Positions 19,210-28,147 are shown, counted from the stretch's first letter. The stretch: 64,000 bases of DNA from Neorhizobium huautlense (GCF_002968575.1 NZ_PVBM01000011.1:1-64000); one strand, 5' to 3'. The notes: generated from the letters alone by a model not told the origin. A program made the numbers and translations.

Positions 19210-21693
19210 ATGAATCCTGAAGCGAACTGGATGCGGAAAAACTTGAAGCCGGGCGAAGCGGTTCGCTACTGGCAGCTTGGCCGCACGGCGCAAGAGCGTT
19301 TCGACGTACCCGACGCTCCGATGAAGGGCGAGATGGACCCGTTCTTCTTCCTCACCAAGGTGAAGAACTTCATCCCTCACGAATATCCCTGCCGCACCAT
19401 CTTTGCGGAAACCTATCGCGGCAAACGGCCCGAGGTTCGCGGAGAATTCGAAGCCGCCCGCTGGTGGCTGCCCTTCGGGTCGCCGCGGCTCGATCTTTCC
19501 GGTTTCTGGTTCCGTCCCACCCGCCTTGCCACCTGGACCCGCACCTATGTCGAAGCGGAAGCCGCCGGCACGGCGAAGATCCGGCTCGGTACCTGCGGCG
19601 GCGCGGTCCTTTGGCTGAACGACCAGGAAATCGGCTGGATGGCGCCCTACAGCCGCAATCTGGAAGCCAAGCAGGAATTCGAGCTGCCGCTGAAAGCTGG
19701 TCTCAACGAAATCACCCTCTTCTTTGACGATCTCGCCGAGCGCGACGCCCGCTATTTCTACCAGTTCGATTATCTGTCCGGTCCGGCCGCCAGCGTCGCG
19801 CTGCCCGTTCCCGTCGCAGGCCATGTTGCCGAAAGCCTCGAAGCGGCGCTCGATGGAATGCACCTCGACCGTCCGCACTATTTCGGCGGCGACATTACCC
19901 TCCTGTTCGCGGAAGCGCTGCCGGTCGAGGTCGAAGTCAATGTCGCGATCGAAGGCGATTTCATGTCGCGCGAGCGATTTGATTTCGACTTCGTGCTGCC
20001 GGCCGGCGCCAAGAGCCTCAATGTCGGCCCCTCCGAAAAGGCGCCCGCCGATTTCCGCCACCTGCGCGTCACGCTTGACGCCGGCGGCTTCGTTGCCTCT
20101 CGTTCGCTCGGTGTCGAGATCTGCCATGCCGAGCGGCAGGGTAGTGCTCCCGCTTCCCTTGCCGACCGCATTGCTGAAACGCTCAGCGAAGTATCGGAAT
20201 ATTCCGAGCGCGACACCGTCCGCGCCTTTGCGCGCCTGGCAAGCGGCCGCGCCGGCGAAGATACGGACGCAATGATCGAGGAAATCCTGCCCTCGATCGA
20301 GGACTGCCACGATTGCGCGGATTTCTCTCTTGTGCCGCTCATCTGGTCGCGGACCGCCTGGGGCGGCGACATCAATGAAAAGACCCGTGCCCGCATCGAT
20401 GCGGCGATCCTGAACTATCGCTTCTGGATGGACGAGCCCGGCAATGACGTTCAGTGGTATTTCTCCGAAAACCACGCCCTGCTTTTCCATACCTCCGCCT
20501 ATCTTGCCGGCCATCTTCTCCCAGAGGCCACCTTCGTCCGTTCCGGCCGTAAAGGCTCGGAGCAGGCGAAGGTCGGCGCGGAGCGTGTCCGCGCCTGGCT
20601 CGACCACTTCGAAAAATGGGAGATGGCGGAATTCAACTCCGCCCCTTATTTTCCGATCGATCTCAAGGGCCTGACGGCGCTTGCGGCGCTCTCGCCGGAC
20701 AAGGATATCGCCGACCGCGCCAAGGCGGGTATCGTCCGGCTCTGCGAAGTCATCGCCCGTTCGGCCCACCATGGCATGGTCACTGCAGCTCAGGGACGTT
20801 CCTACGAACACACGCTCTGCGCCGGCCGCTCGCTTGAGCTCTCCGCCGTCGCCCGCCTGCTCTGGGGCAAGGGCTGGTATGGCCGCCGCGTGCACTGCCT
20901 GCCGCAGATGGCCGTCTGCCTCCGCGACCATGGCCTTGAAATTCCGGCATCCTTTGCTGCAATTGCCGACCATCGCGATGAAAAGCATCAGGAATGGCGT
21001 TTTGCCCAGGGCGAGAACTCCTTCGCCGCGCTTTATCACTATAAGGGCGAACACTTCGCCATGGGCTCGACCGTCCACTACCGGTGGGACGAATGGGGTT
21101 ACCAGGAAACCGTCCTGCACCTGCGCATCGGCGAAAAGCCCGAAGCGGCAATCTGGATCAACCATCCCGGCGAAACCATCCAGTTCGGCTACGGCCGGCC
21201 CTCCTATTGGGGCGGCTGCGGCACCATCCCGCGCGTGCAGCAGTATCGCGGTCTCGCGGTTCTTGAATTCACTACCTATGAGGAACAGCCGGATTTCACC
21301 CACGCCTGGTTCCCGAAGGCGGAATTCGACGAAGTCGGCGTTTCCGGCACTCTGGCGCTCGCCCGCTCCGGCAATGGCGCTGTTTTGTTGCGCGCCGGCT
21401 CCGATCTGGTGCCGACGACCGAAGGCCCGTCGGCTGGAGCCGAACTGCGCCAATACGGCCAGAAGACCCGCTGGATCGTCCGCGTCTGCGAGGCCGGCGA
21501 TCTGGCCTATGTCGAAAGCCGCTTCAGCGCGCTTGCCGCCAGCCGGGATTCCGAAGGCTCATTCATTGTCGAAGATCCGGAATATGGTAGCGTCCGCTTC
21601 AGGGCCGACGGCAGCGTGGAAGCCGAAGGCCGCGTCATCGCGCGGGCAGATTTTACGGTCAAGGGCGAGGCAAGTCTGCTGAACCCGAGTTGA
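19210..21693 (+). CDS. Large cytoplasmic protein of unassigned family in the uronide operon; candidate carbohydrate-active enzyme
   Basis: An 827-residue protein without signal peptide or membrane segment. The N-terminal third (about 75-310) looks beta-rich, with a galactose-binding-like stretch around 100-185 (GGAVLWLNDQEIGWMAPYSR). The middle (about 310-590) is helical and resembles an alpha/alpha toroid; the C-terminal third is beta-rich again (IWINHPGETIQFGYGRPSYW at 648-667). The likely active-site motifs are SENHALLFHTSAYLAG (419-434), EFNSAPYFPIDLKGL (474-488) and SYEHTLC (531-537), all with conserved-looking Asn, His, Tyr and Glu. This three-domain order recalls polysaccharide lyases and certain glycosidases. 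Sitting seven bases after kduI and before the sugar transporter genes, it is a plausible enzyme that generates substrate for the GH105 protein. I cannot name its family; function is inference. Confidence 0.55.
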   Translation: MNPEANWMRKNLKPGEAVRYWQLGRTAQERFDVPDAPMKGEMDPFFFLTKVKNFIPHEYPCRTIFAETYRGKRPEVRGEFEAARWWLPFGSPRLDLSGFWFRPTRLATWTRTYVEAEAAGTAKIRLGTCGGAVLWLNDQEIGWMAPYSRNLEAKQEFELPLKAGLNEITLFFDDLAERDARYFYQFDYLSGPAASVALPVPVAGHVAESLEAALDGMHLDRPHYFGGDITLLFAEALPVEVEVNVAIEGDFMSRERFDFDFVLPAGAKSLNVGPSEKAPADFRHLRVTLDAGGFVASRSLGVEICHAERQGSAPASLADRIAETLSEVSEYSERDTVRAFARLASGRAGEDTDAMIEEILPSIEDCHDCADFSLVPLIWSRTAWGGDINEKTRARIDAAILNYRFWMDEPGNDVQWYFSENHALLFHTSAYLAGHLLPEATFVRSGRKGSEQAKVGAERVRAWLDHFEKWEMAEFNSAPYFPIDLKGLTALAALSPDKDIADRAKAGIVRLCEVIARSAHHGMVTAAQGRSYEHTLCAGRSLELSAVARLLWGKGWYGRRVHCLPQMAVCLRDHGLEIPASFAAIADHRDEKHQEWRFAQGENSFAALYHYKGEHFAMGSTVHYRWDEWGYQETVLHLRIGEKPEAAIWINHPGETIQFGYGRPSYWGGCGTIPRVQQYRGLAVLEFTTYEEQPDFTHAWFPKAEFDEVGVSGTLALARSGNGAVLLRAGSDLVPTTEGPSAGAELRQYGQKTRWIVRVCEAGDLAYVESRFSALAASRDSEGSFIVEDPEYGSVRFRADGSVEAEGRVIARADFTVKGEASLLNPS

Positions 21694-21737
21694 GAAGAAA
21701 CCGGACGGGAGGAGGCCCTGTCCATAAGGAGGAGGAA

Positions 21738-23012
21738 ATGAATATGAAAATGAAATCGCTTCTGGCAGGCACAACGCTCGCCCTTCTGATGTCGACTGCG
21801 GCACACGCCGGCGACGTGCGCATCATGTGGTATTCGGACGGCGTCGAAGGCGAAGTCATGAAAGACCTCGTCGGTCGCTTCATGAAGGAAAATCCCGGCA
21901 TCAACGTCATCCTCGACAACGTGTCCTACGGGGTGGTCAGGGAGCAGCTGCCGGTCCAGCTCGAAGCCGGCAACGGCCCTGATATCGCGCGCGTCGCCCA
22001 GATCAAGGACAATGCCAGACACTGGCTCGACCTGCGTCCGCTGGTGAAGGACCCAAAATACTGGGACGACAATTTCGGCGCACAGGCAGACTGGATGCGC
22101 CCGGACGGTTCCAACCAGATCTCCGGCTTCATGACGCAGATCACGCTGACCGGCGGCTTTGCCAACAAGACCCTGTTCGATCAGGCCGGCGTCGAAATTC
22201 CAGGCCCGAAGGCGACCTGGGAAGAATGGGCCGCCGCTGCCAAGAAGGTCAAGGAAAGCCAGCAGGTTTCGTTCGCCATGGCGATCGACCGTTCCGGCCA
22301 CCGCATTACGGCCCCGCTGCTCTCCTACGGAGCGAATTATATCGGCAAGGACGGCAAGCCAGCCCCGCTCGACAAAGGCGCGAAGGATTTCCTGACCAAG
22401 TTCGTCGACTGGAACCAGGACGGCTCCTTCTCCAAGGACGTCTGGGTCTCGGCCGCCGGCAACACCTACCGAGCCGCTGCCGAGGACTTCATCAACGGCC
22501 AGCTGCCCTTCTACTATTCCGGCTCCTGGCAGGTCGCCAACCTCGCGACCAAGATCGGCACGAATTTCGACTGGGTCGCAACCGGCAGCCCCTGCGGCCC
22601 TGCCACCTGCACCGGCATGCCGGGCGGTGCAGCTCTGGTGGCGATCAAGTACACCAAGAACCCGAAGGAAGTCGCCCAGTTCATGGACTGGTTCGCACGG
22701 GAAGAGATCGTCAAGGAATTCTCCGAGCGTACTCTCTTCCTTCCCGGCCATAAGGCCGTCGTCGCCAAGGGTGGGCTTGACTTCAAGACCGACAATGCTC
22801 TCGCCAAGGCCGCTCTGACGAAGTTCGTGGACGCGTCCAAGACCACCTCCGAAACGGCGCTCAAACTGCCGGCCTGGCGCTGGTCCGACACGTTCTACGC
22901 CGCGATAGTCACCCGCGTCGGCCAGACGATTGCTGGCGAACTGAAGGTCGACGACGCCTTCGCCCGCATCGACGCCGATATCGCCCAGAAGGTCAAGGAC
23001 GCCGGTCAGTGA
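21738..23012 (+). CDS. ABC transporter sugar-binding protein
   Basis: A 424-residue extracellular solute-binding protein of family 1 (MalE/UgpB type). The signal peptide is residues 1-23, with cleavage expected after AHA (mature GDVRIMWYSDG). The start at 21738 is set by an excellent AGGAGGAGG site; a longer upstream frame is ignored. It should capture the uronide oligosaccharide in the periplasm for the two permeases downstream. A 295-base gap with a RIME-like repeat separates it from them, which may leave this abundant component more highly expressed than the membrane parts. Confidence 0.93.
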   Translation: MNMKMKSLLAGTTLALLMSTAAHAGDVRIMWYSDGVEGEVMKDLVGRFMKENPGINVILDNVSYGVVREQLPVQLEAGNGPDIARVAQIKDNARHWLDLRPLVKDPKYWDDNFGAQADWMRPDGSNQISGFMTQITLTGGFANKTLFDQAGVEIPGPKATWEEWAAAAKKVKESQQVSFAMAIDRSGHRITAPLLSYGANYIGKDGKPAPLDKGAKDFLTKFVDWNQDGSFSKDVWVSAAGNTYRAAAEDFINGQLPFYYSGSWQVANLATKIGTNFDWVATGSPCGPATCTGMPGGAALVAIKYTKNPKEVAQFMDWFAREEIVKEFSERTLFLPGHKAVVAKGGLDFKTDNALAKAALTKFVDASKTTSETALKLPAWRWSDTFYAAIVTRVGQTIAGELKVDDAFARIDADIAQKVKDAGQ

Positions 23013-23071
23013 GGAACTGGCGGCGCATTGGCAGGAAACCGGTGCGAAGGAAAGCAGCGGTGCGCCCAGCC

Positions 23072-23212
23072 GATCTCCCCCCTTGTGGGGGAGATGCCCG
23101 GCAGGGCAGAGGGGGGTATAGCTTGGGCATATCGTCAGCCTCCTGTTTTGTCGCACCGCCGCCGCCCCCCTCTGTCACCTTCGGCGACATCTCCCCCACA
23201 AGGGGGGAGATC
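23072..23212. repeat. RIME-like rhizobial intergenic inverted repeat
   Basis: Two 25-base arms are perfect inverted copies (23072-23096 and 23188-23212; GATCTCCCCCCTTGTGGGGG...). Pairing continues imperfectly inward to GGGGGG/CCCCCC near 23116 and 23165. Each arm is also a small hairpin by itself (CTCCCCC/GGGGGAG). The motif matches the Rhizobium intergenic mosaic elements I know from many copies in rhizobial genomes. It sits inside the operon, between the binding-protein and first permease genes. Confidence 0.85.
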
Positions 23213-23307
23213 ATCGGGAATTTGCCGCGCCGCCTCTCATACTCGGATCCCATAGTCCCGACTGCATGCGCCGCTGGAAGCGCAACCGCGGGGAGGAGTT
23301 CAATACG

Positions 23308-24324
23308 ATGAGCACAACGACAAACACCTCCCGCCTGGGCAGCCTCCTCATGGCGCCCGTACATCTTCTGATGCGCATCATCGACGTGCCTCTGCGCGCC
23401 GTCCAGAAGGCGACCGGCATCAGCGGCATGGCGGCCTTCTTCCTGGCGCCGAACATGCTCATCTTCGGCATCTTCGTGCTGCTGCCGCTCGTCATCAACT
23501 TCGTCTATTCGATGACCGGAGGCACGGCCTTCTTCCTCGCCGAGCGCAATTTCGTCGGCGCAGAGCAATATTCCCGTCTCTTTACCTGCGGCAGCTATCT
23601 CGATCCGATGTCCTGCCAGGAGGATGCCTTCTGGACGGCCGTCGGCAACACCTTCTGGTTCGTGATCCTGCAGGTGGCACTGATGATCGGTGTTTCGCTG
23701 ATTACGGCATTGATCCTCAACCGCGATCTCGCCGCCCGCTCCTTCTGGCGCGCCGTCTTCTTCTTCCCGGTCCTCCTGTCGCCGGTCGTCGTCGGCCTGA
23801 TCTGGAAATGGATCCTGCAGCGCCAGGGCCTCCTGAATTTCGGCCTCTACCAGTTCGGCATCGAGCCCTATACCTGGCTCACCGATCGCAACTGGACCTT
23901 CGCCGCCACGATCGGCGTCTCGATCTGGGCGCATATGGGCCTCTACACGCTGATCCTGCTCGCCGGCCTGCAGGCGATCCCGAAGGACCTCTATGAAGCC
24001 GCCGAAATGGACGGCACCAAGCCGGAGCGCGTCTTCCGGCGCATCACACTGCCGCTTCTCGCCCCGAACCTTCTGGTCGTCGTGGTCCTCGCCCTGATCA
24101 AGGCAGTGCAGATCTTCGACGAAGTCTACGTGCTGACCGGCGGCGGTCCGGGTACCAGCACGCTCTACCTGACCCAGTATATCTATGAGACCGGCTTTGC
24201 CTCGGCGCTCCGCAATCCGGGGCTGGCCGCCGCCGCCTCGATCCTGATGGGCCTCGTGCTCGTGGTGCTTACTCTGGTCCAGCTCGGAATCGGCCAGCGT
24301 GGCGAAAAGAAGGGGAAACGCTGA
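23308..24324 (+). CDS. ABC sugar transporter permease (MalF type)
   Basis: A 338-residue inner-membrane permease with about six to seven hydrophobic segments and the ATPase-contact EAA loop (EAAEMDGTKPERVFRRITLPLL) near residue 230. A periplasmic loop after the first membrane helix holds two Cys (TCGSYLDPMSC) that could form a disulfide. I start at ATG 23308, preceded by GGGAGGAG, rather than at an upstream in-frame codon. Its TGA overlaps the ATG of the second permease (TGATG at 24322-24326). Confidence 0.93.
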   Translation: MSTTTNTSRLGSLLMAPVHLLMRIIDVPLRAVQKATGISGMAAFFLAPNMLIFGIFVLLPLVINFVYSMTGGTAFFLAERNFVGAEQYSRLFTCGSYLDPMSCQEDAFWTAVGNTFWFVILQVALMIGVSLITALILNRDLAARSFWRAVFFFPVLLSPVVVGLIWKWILQRQGLLNFGLYQFGIEPYTWLTDRNWTFAATIGVSIWAHMGLYTLILLAGLQAIPKDLYEAAEMDGTKPERVFRRITLPLLAPNLLVVVVLALIKAVQIFDEVYVLTGGGPGTSTLYLTQYIYETGFASALRNPGLAAAASILMGLVLVVLTLVQLGIGQRGEKKGKR

Positions 24325-25376
24325 TGGGTGTCGCCTCTCGCTTCATTCTGCGCCGCCGTGGCGGCAAGGGCTGGCATTGGACGGATATCGTAACCTGGCT
24401 CTGGCTCGTCGGCGGCCTGATCATCATGTTCGGTCCGGCCGTCTGGCTCGCCTTCTCGTCCTTCAAGACGCCGGCAGCGCTTGCCGAATTCCCGCCGTCC
24501 ATCCTGCCCTACGTCACCCAGCAGGCGACGGTCCAAGGTTATGACAAGCCGCTGCAACTCTTCGAAGCGAAGCTTCCGGACGGCTCGACGCGGGTTCTCG
24601 CCGAAGTCCGCCGTATCGGCGTCATGAGCCAGATGGTCGATCCGAAAACGCCCGGGGAAATCATCAAGGTCAATATGAACGACCGCACGCCGGTGCGAAC
24701 CCTCTCTTTCGCGACAGAGAATTATACCGAGCCCTTCGTGCATTTCGATTTCCTGCGCTACCTCTGGAATTCCGTCTTCGTCACGGTCACCGCGACGCTG
24801 ATCACGCTGATCGTCAATTCCATGGCCGCCTTCGCGCTGTCGAAATACGAGTTCAGGGGCCGTTCCGTGGCCATGCTGATCATCCTCGCCACCCTGATGG
24901 TGCCGCTCTCGGTCATCATGGTGCCGCTCTATTCGATCATCTCGTCGCTCGGCCTGTTCAACAGCCTCTGGGGCGTCATCTTGCCCACGGTCGCCACCCC
25001 GACCGGCGTCTTCATCCTGCGCCAGTACATGCTGACCATCCCCGATGAACTGATCGACGCGGCGCGCATGGACAAGGCGTCGGAATGGCAGATCTACTGG
25101 CGCATCGTCCTGCCGCTGACGGCGCCGGCACTCGCCGTGCTCGCTATCTTCTCGGTCGTCTGGCGCTGGAACGACTTCCTCTGGCCTCTGATCGTGCTGT
25201 CGCGCCGCGAGCTCTATACCCTGCAGGTAGGGCTCAGCATCTATTCGGGCGAGCTGAACGTCCAGTGGCATTTCATCCTGGCGATGACCGTCGTGACCAT
25301 GATCCCGGTCGTGCTGGTCTTCATCTTCCTGCAGCGTTTCATCACCACCGGCATTGCCGGCACCGGTCTGAAGTAA
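24324..25376 (+). CDS. ABC sugar transporter permease (MalG type) with enlarged periplasmic loop
   Basis: A 350-residue permease, longer than the usual ~280. The first membrane helix (about 23-45) is followed by a hydrophilic stretch of roughly 100 residues (about 50-148) before the second helix, against about 40 in typical MalG proteins. The remaining five helices and the EAA loop (DAARMDKASEWQIYWRIVLPLT) are normal. The extra segment faces the periplasm and probably touches the binding protein or the sugar. It is coupled to the preceding permease by a one-base start/stop overlap and ends 13 bases before the ATPase gene. Confidence 0.92.
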   Translation: MGVASRFILRRRGGKGWHWTDIVTWLWLVGGLIIMFGPAVWLAFSSFKTPAALAEFPPSILPYVTQQATVQGYDKPLQLFEAKLPDGSTRVLAEVRRIGVMSQMVDPKTPGEIIKVNMNDRTPVRTLSFATENYTEPFVHFDFLRYLWNSVFVTVTATLITLIVNSMAAFALSKYEFRGRSVAMLIILATLMVPLSVIMVPLYSIISSLGLFNSLWGVILPTVATPTGVFILRQYMLTIPDELIDAARMDKASEWQIYWRIVLPLTAPALAVLAIFSVVWRWNDFLWPLIVLSRRELYTLQVGLSIYSGELNVQWHFILAMTVVTMIPVVLVFIFLQRFITTGIAGTGLK

Positions 25377-25389
25377 GGAATACCGATCG

Positions 25390-26469
25390 ATGGGCGAAAT
25401 CAAACTCACCGATGTCAACAAGTCCTTCGGCTCCGTCCATGTCCTGAAGGACATCGACCTCCACATCAAGGACGGCGAGTTCGTCGTCTTCGTCGGACCG
25501 TCGGGCTGCGGCAAGTCGACCCTTCTGCGCACCATCGCAGGCCTTGAAAAGGTCACCGGCGGCGAGATCCAGATCGACGGCAAGCGGGTGAACGAGGTCA
25601 CCGCGGCCGACCGCGGGCTCGCCATGGTCTTCCAGTCCTATGCGCTTTATCCGCATATGAGCGTGCGCCAGAACCTCGCTTTCGGCCTTGAAAACTCCAA
25701 CATGCCGAAGGCGGAGGTCGCCGAACGCATCGGGGAAGCTGCCCGCATGCTGGAGATCGAACCCTATCTCGAGCGCCGCCCCGGCCAGCTTTCCGGCGGT
25801 CAACGCCAGCGCGTCGCGATCGGCCGCGCCATCGTCCGCCGCCCGACCGCTTTCCTGCTCGATGAGCCGCTGTCCAACCTCGACGCGGAACTGCGCGTCT
25901 CGACCCGTGCCGAACTCGCCGCTCTCCACGCCCGCATCGGCTCGACGATGATCTATGTCACCCATGACCAGGTGGAGGCGATGACGCTCGCCCATCGCAT
26001 CGTGGTCATGCGCGCCGGCAAGATCGAGCAGATCGGCACGCCGCTCGAACTCTACAACACACCTGCCAACCGTTTCGTCGCCGGCTTCATCGGCGCACCG
26101 CACATGAACTTCCTATCCGGCGAAGTCGTGGAAAAGGAAGTGGGCAACGCGACTCTCCTGATCGGCGGCAGCCATCGCCTGCTGGTGCCGATGTCCGATC
26201 GAAAACTCTCCGTCGGCGACAAGTTGACCATCGGCATCCGTCCGCAGCACATCACGCTCGCAAACGACCCCGGCAGCCTGAGGGTCAAGGTTCGGCTCGT
26301 CGAGGCACTGGGGTCCGAAACCGTCATTCATGCGGATCTTAACGGTGAAAAGCTGCTCGCCGTCGTCCCCGGCCAGCGACAGATTTCCCCCGGCGACGAC
26401 GCGCATTTCTCCGTCGCCGGCGCTCCGCTGCACCTGTTTGACGGAAACGGGTCGAGGGTAAAGGGGTAG
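25390..26469 (+). CDS. ABC sugar transporter ATPase (UgpC/MalK type)
   Basis: A 359-residue ATPase energising the two permeases. It has Walker A GPSGCGKSTLLR, signature LSGGQRQRVAIGRAIVR, Walker B FLLDEPLSNLD, the switch His in YVTHDQVEAMTLAHR, and a C-terminal TOBE/OB regulatory domain (about 240-359). Such ATPases may be shared between several sugar importers. It is the last gene of the operon on this strand; a hairpin at 26495-26525 follows. Confidence 0.94.
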   Translation: MGEIKLTDVNKSFGSVHVLKDIDLHIKDGEFVVFVGPSGCGKSTLLRTIAGLEKVTGGEIQIDGKRVNEVTAADRGLAMVFQSYALYPHMSVRQNLAFGLENSNMPKAEVAERIGEAARMLEIEPYLERRPGQLSGGQRQRVAIGRAIVRRPTAFLLDEPLSNLDAELRVSTRAELAALHARIGSTMIYVTHDQVEAMTLAHRIVVMRAGKIEQIGTPLELYNTPANRFVAGFIGAPHMNFLSGEVVEKEVGNATLLIGGSHRLLVPMSDRKLSVGDKLTIGIRPQHITLANDPGSLRVKVRLVEALGSETVIHADLNGEKLLAVVPGQRQISPGDDAHFSVAGAPLHLFDGNGSRVKG

Positions 26470-26494
26470 ATCAGCTCCTTCCGAGCTAATTCCT

Positions 26495-26525
26495 CTATCG
26501 GACGGGCTAATGGCCGCTCCGATAG
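26495..26525 (+). terminator. Possible terminator hairpin after the ABC ATPase gene
   Basis: CTATCGGA at 26495-26502 pairs with TCCGATAG at 26518-26525, with a short inner GGC/GCC pairing in the loop. There is no T-run after it, so it is a weak terminator candidate or an mRNA-stabilising hairpin at the operon end. Confidence 0.35.
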
Positions 26526-26567
26526 GGATAGGATAATTTGACGGCGTCCATATAAAAGGAGGCCTCA

Positions 26568-26813
26568 ATGACCCGCTTGTTCATGATGCTGCTTTCGACG
26601 GCAATTCTTCTCGCGCCGCTTTCGCTGTCGCCTGCCTATGCCCAAAACAAGACCGTGACCACCAAGCCGACGGTAGACAGCATCCCGGCAGGTCGTTCGG
26701 TTCTCTACAATGACGGGAAATGCCCGACCGGCCAGATCGCGCGCTATACCAAGTCCCGGTACAAGGAGCAGATGGGGAGAAAGTGCGTCCATATCACCGG
26801 TTTCGGCAAATAG
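26568..26813 (+). CDS. Small secreted protein, unknown function
   Basis: An 81-residue exported protein. Residues 1-25 form a signal peptide (cleavage after AYA). The mature part has two Cys (CPTGQIARYT and KCVHITG) that could pair in the periplasm. It resembles the small rhizobial DUF6719-type proteins by the pattern LYNDGKCPTGQI, a tentative match from memory. A strong AAAGGAGG site precedes the ATG. It is about 100 bases after the ABC operon and converges with the hydrolase gene; a functional link is not evident. Confidence 0.7.
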   Translation: MTRLFMMLLSTAILLAPLSLSPAYAQNKTVTTKPTVDSIPAGRSVLYNDGKCPTGQIARYTKSRYKEQMGRKCVHITGFGK

Positions 26814-26825
26814 CAGCTCACACGT

Positions 26826-27728
26826 TTAAAGATACCCTTGGAAAAAACTCTGTACCGCCCGGCGCATCGCCGGTGTCTCCTGATGCCCGACACCCGCCTC
26901 CGGCAGAAAGACGAGCGCGCTGAGCGCTCCGGCCTTCAGATAGGCTGCCTCGGTCTCCGCGAAGGCGATGTCGACCGCCTCCGGCGGCGTCAGCGGATCG
27001 TCTACGCCCACGCAGATCAGCTGCGGTCGCGGCGCCACGAGGCCCGCAATCTCTCCGGTCGACGTCTCTTTTAATAGTCCGGGTACCGTCAGGTAATGCC
27101 CGTGGCGGTTATGCGCGCCGGTTCTGACAAGTGCTGCGAAATCCGCGTAACAGCAGAGATGCGCCGCCGCCTTAACCCGGGGGTCGACCGCGGCGAGGAA
27201 ATAGGCAAGCGTCGCGCCCATGGAAATCCCCGTCGCGCCGATGCGGGCCGGATCGACCTCCGGCCGTGTCGCAAGCCAGGAAAGCGCCGCCGCCTGCTCC
27301 GAAACCATCCGGCCGAACAACGTCTTGCCGTGCCAGAGCGCCACCTTGGCTGCAGCGTCCTCCGTTACATCCGCCCGTTCGCCGAACGTCGGCATGTCGA
27401 TGCAGAGCGTCACATAGCCTTCCCGCGCCAACATTGGCCCGGGGGCGTCAAGCAGCGCCTGCCTGCCGTCGATCAATTCGGACGCGCCGATATCGTAGCG
27501 GCCGCCATGCGCATGAGCGTAGACGATAGCAGGCCCGGGCCTGACGGAAGCTTTGCTCGGCCGCGTCAGGAAGCCACGCACAGGCGTCCCGTCCGACAGC
27601 TGGAACTGGAGGCGTTCGATAACATAACCGTCGAGAAATTCGGTCCGGTTCTCGACAACATTCAACGTCAGGTCTTCGAAAACCAGCAGCTTCTTTAAGC
27701 GCGCAACGGTTATTGTCCCCTTGCCCAT
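26826..27728 (-). CDS. Alpha/beta hydrolase family protein (possible sugar or acyl esterase)
   Basis: A 300-residue hydrolase. The nucleophile elbow is GISMG with Ser169, the acid is probably an Asp near residue 247 (GVDDPLTPPE), and the base His near 284 (GVGHQETP). The N-terminal region (GTPVRGFLTRP, IVYAHAHGGRYDIG) resembles acetylxylan-esterase-like and dienelactone-hydrolase-like enzymes. No signal peptide, so cytoplasmic. It is convergent with the uronide transport operon and could remove ester groups from imported oligosaccharides, but that is inference from position. The start has a GGGAAGGGA site. Confidence 0.8.
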   Translation of the reverse strand: MGKGTITVARLKKLLVFEDLTLNVVENRTEFLDGYVIERLQFQLSDGTPVRGFLTRPSKASVRPGPAIVYAHAHGGRYDIGASELIDGRQALLDAPGPMLAREGYVTLCIDMPTFGERADVTEDAAAKVALWHGKTLFGRMVSEQAAALSWLATRPEVDPARIGATGISMGATLAYFLAAVDPRVKAAAHLCCYADFAALVRTGAHNRHGHYLTVPGLLKETSTGEIAGLVAPRPQLICVGVDDPLTPPEAVDIAFAETEAAYLKAGALSALVFLPEAGVGHQETPAMRRAVQSFFQGYL

Positions 27729-28078
27729 TCCCTTCCCCCGGCATCGGCTGTCCGGGGATGATTTTCTCCCATCCCCGCCCGTTTTTCAAAGACATAGACG
27801 AAATTCCATCCCCTCGCATCCCCGTCCGCGCCGGCTCCGCCTAGAATTTGCCTGTCCCGCTTCGGCTACACCGGCCCGCATAACCGGCGAGGCGGGACCG
27901 GTGATCTGGCGAACCGCCCTTATGCAAGCGGATCGTCAGAGGCTGCGCAGAAAATGGTTCCCCTCTCGCCGGAAACGGCGGGGCGTGCGTGTGTCGCACA
28001 CAAACCGGCCCTGATAAACATCAATCGACAAACGGGCCGCCGCAGAGGAACCGGAGTTGCGCGGAAAAACACACCGAA

Positions 28079-28134
28079 CGGGACACGTCGCGTGTCACCT
28101 ATAAATTTACTTACGAGGCACCCGACGTGTCCCG
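28079..28134. repeat. Inverted repeat with an alternative local hairpin
   Basis: The arms CGGGACACGTCG (28079-28090) and CGACGTGTCCCG (28123-28134) are perfect complements across 32 bases. The left arm can instead pair locally as GACACG-TCG-CGTGTC (28082-28096). The two structures exclude each other, as in attenuators. It lies 85 bases before the next gene start. Confidence 0.6.
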
Positions 28135-28147
28135 GCCGATAGCCCGT

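Noticed and set aside
19186..21453. 755-residue minus-strand frame opposite the 827-residue gene
   Set aside because: The plus-strand reading is in operon spacing with kduI and has coherent motifs; the minus reading has neither.
24183..25625. 480-residue minus-strand frame opposite the second permease
   Set aside because: Antisense to a permease with intact EAA loop and start/stop coupling.
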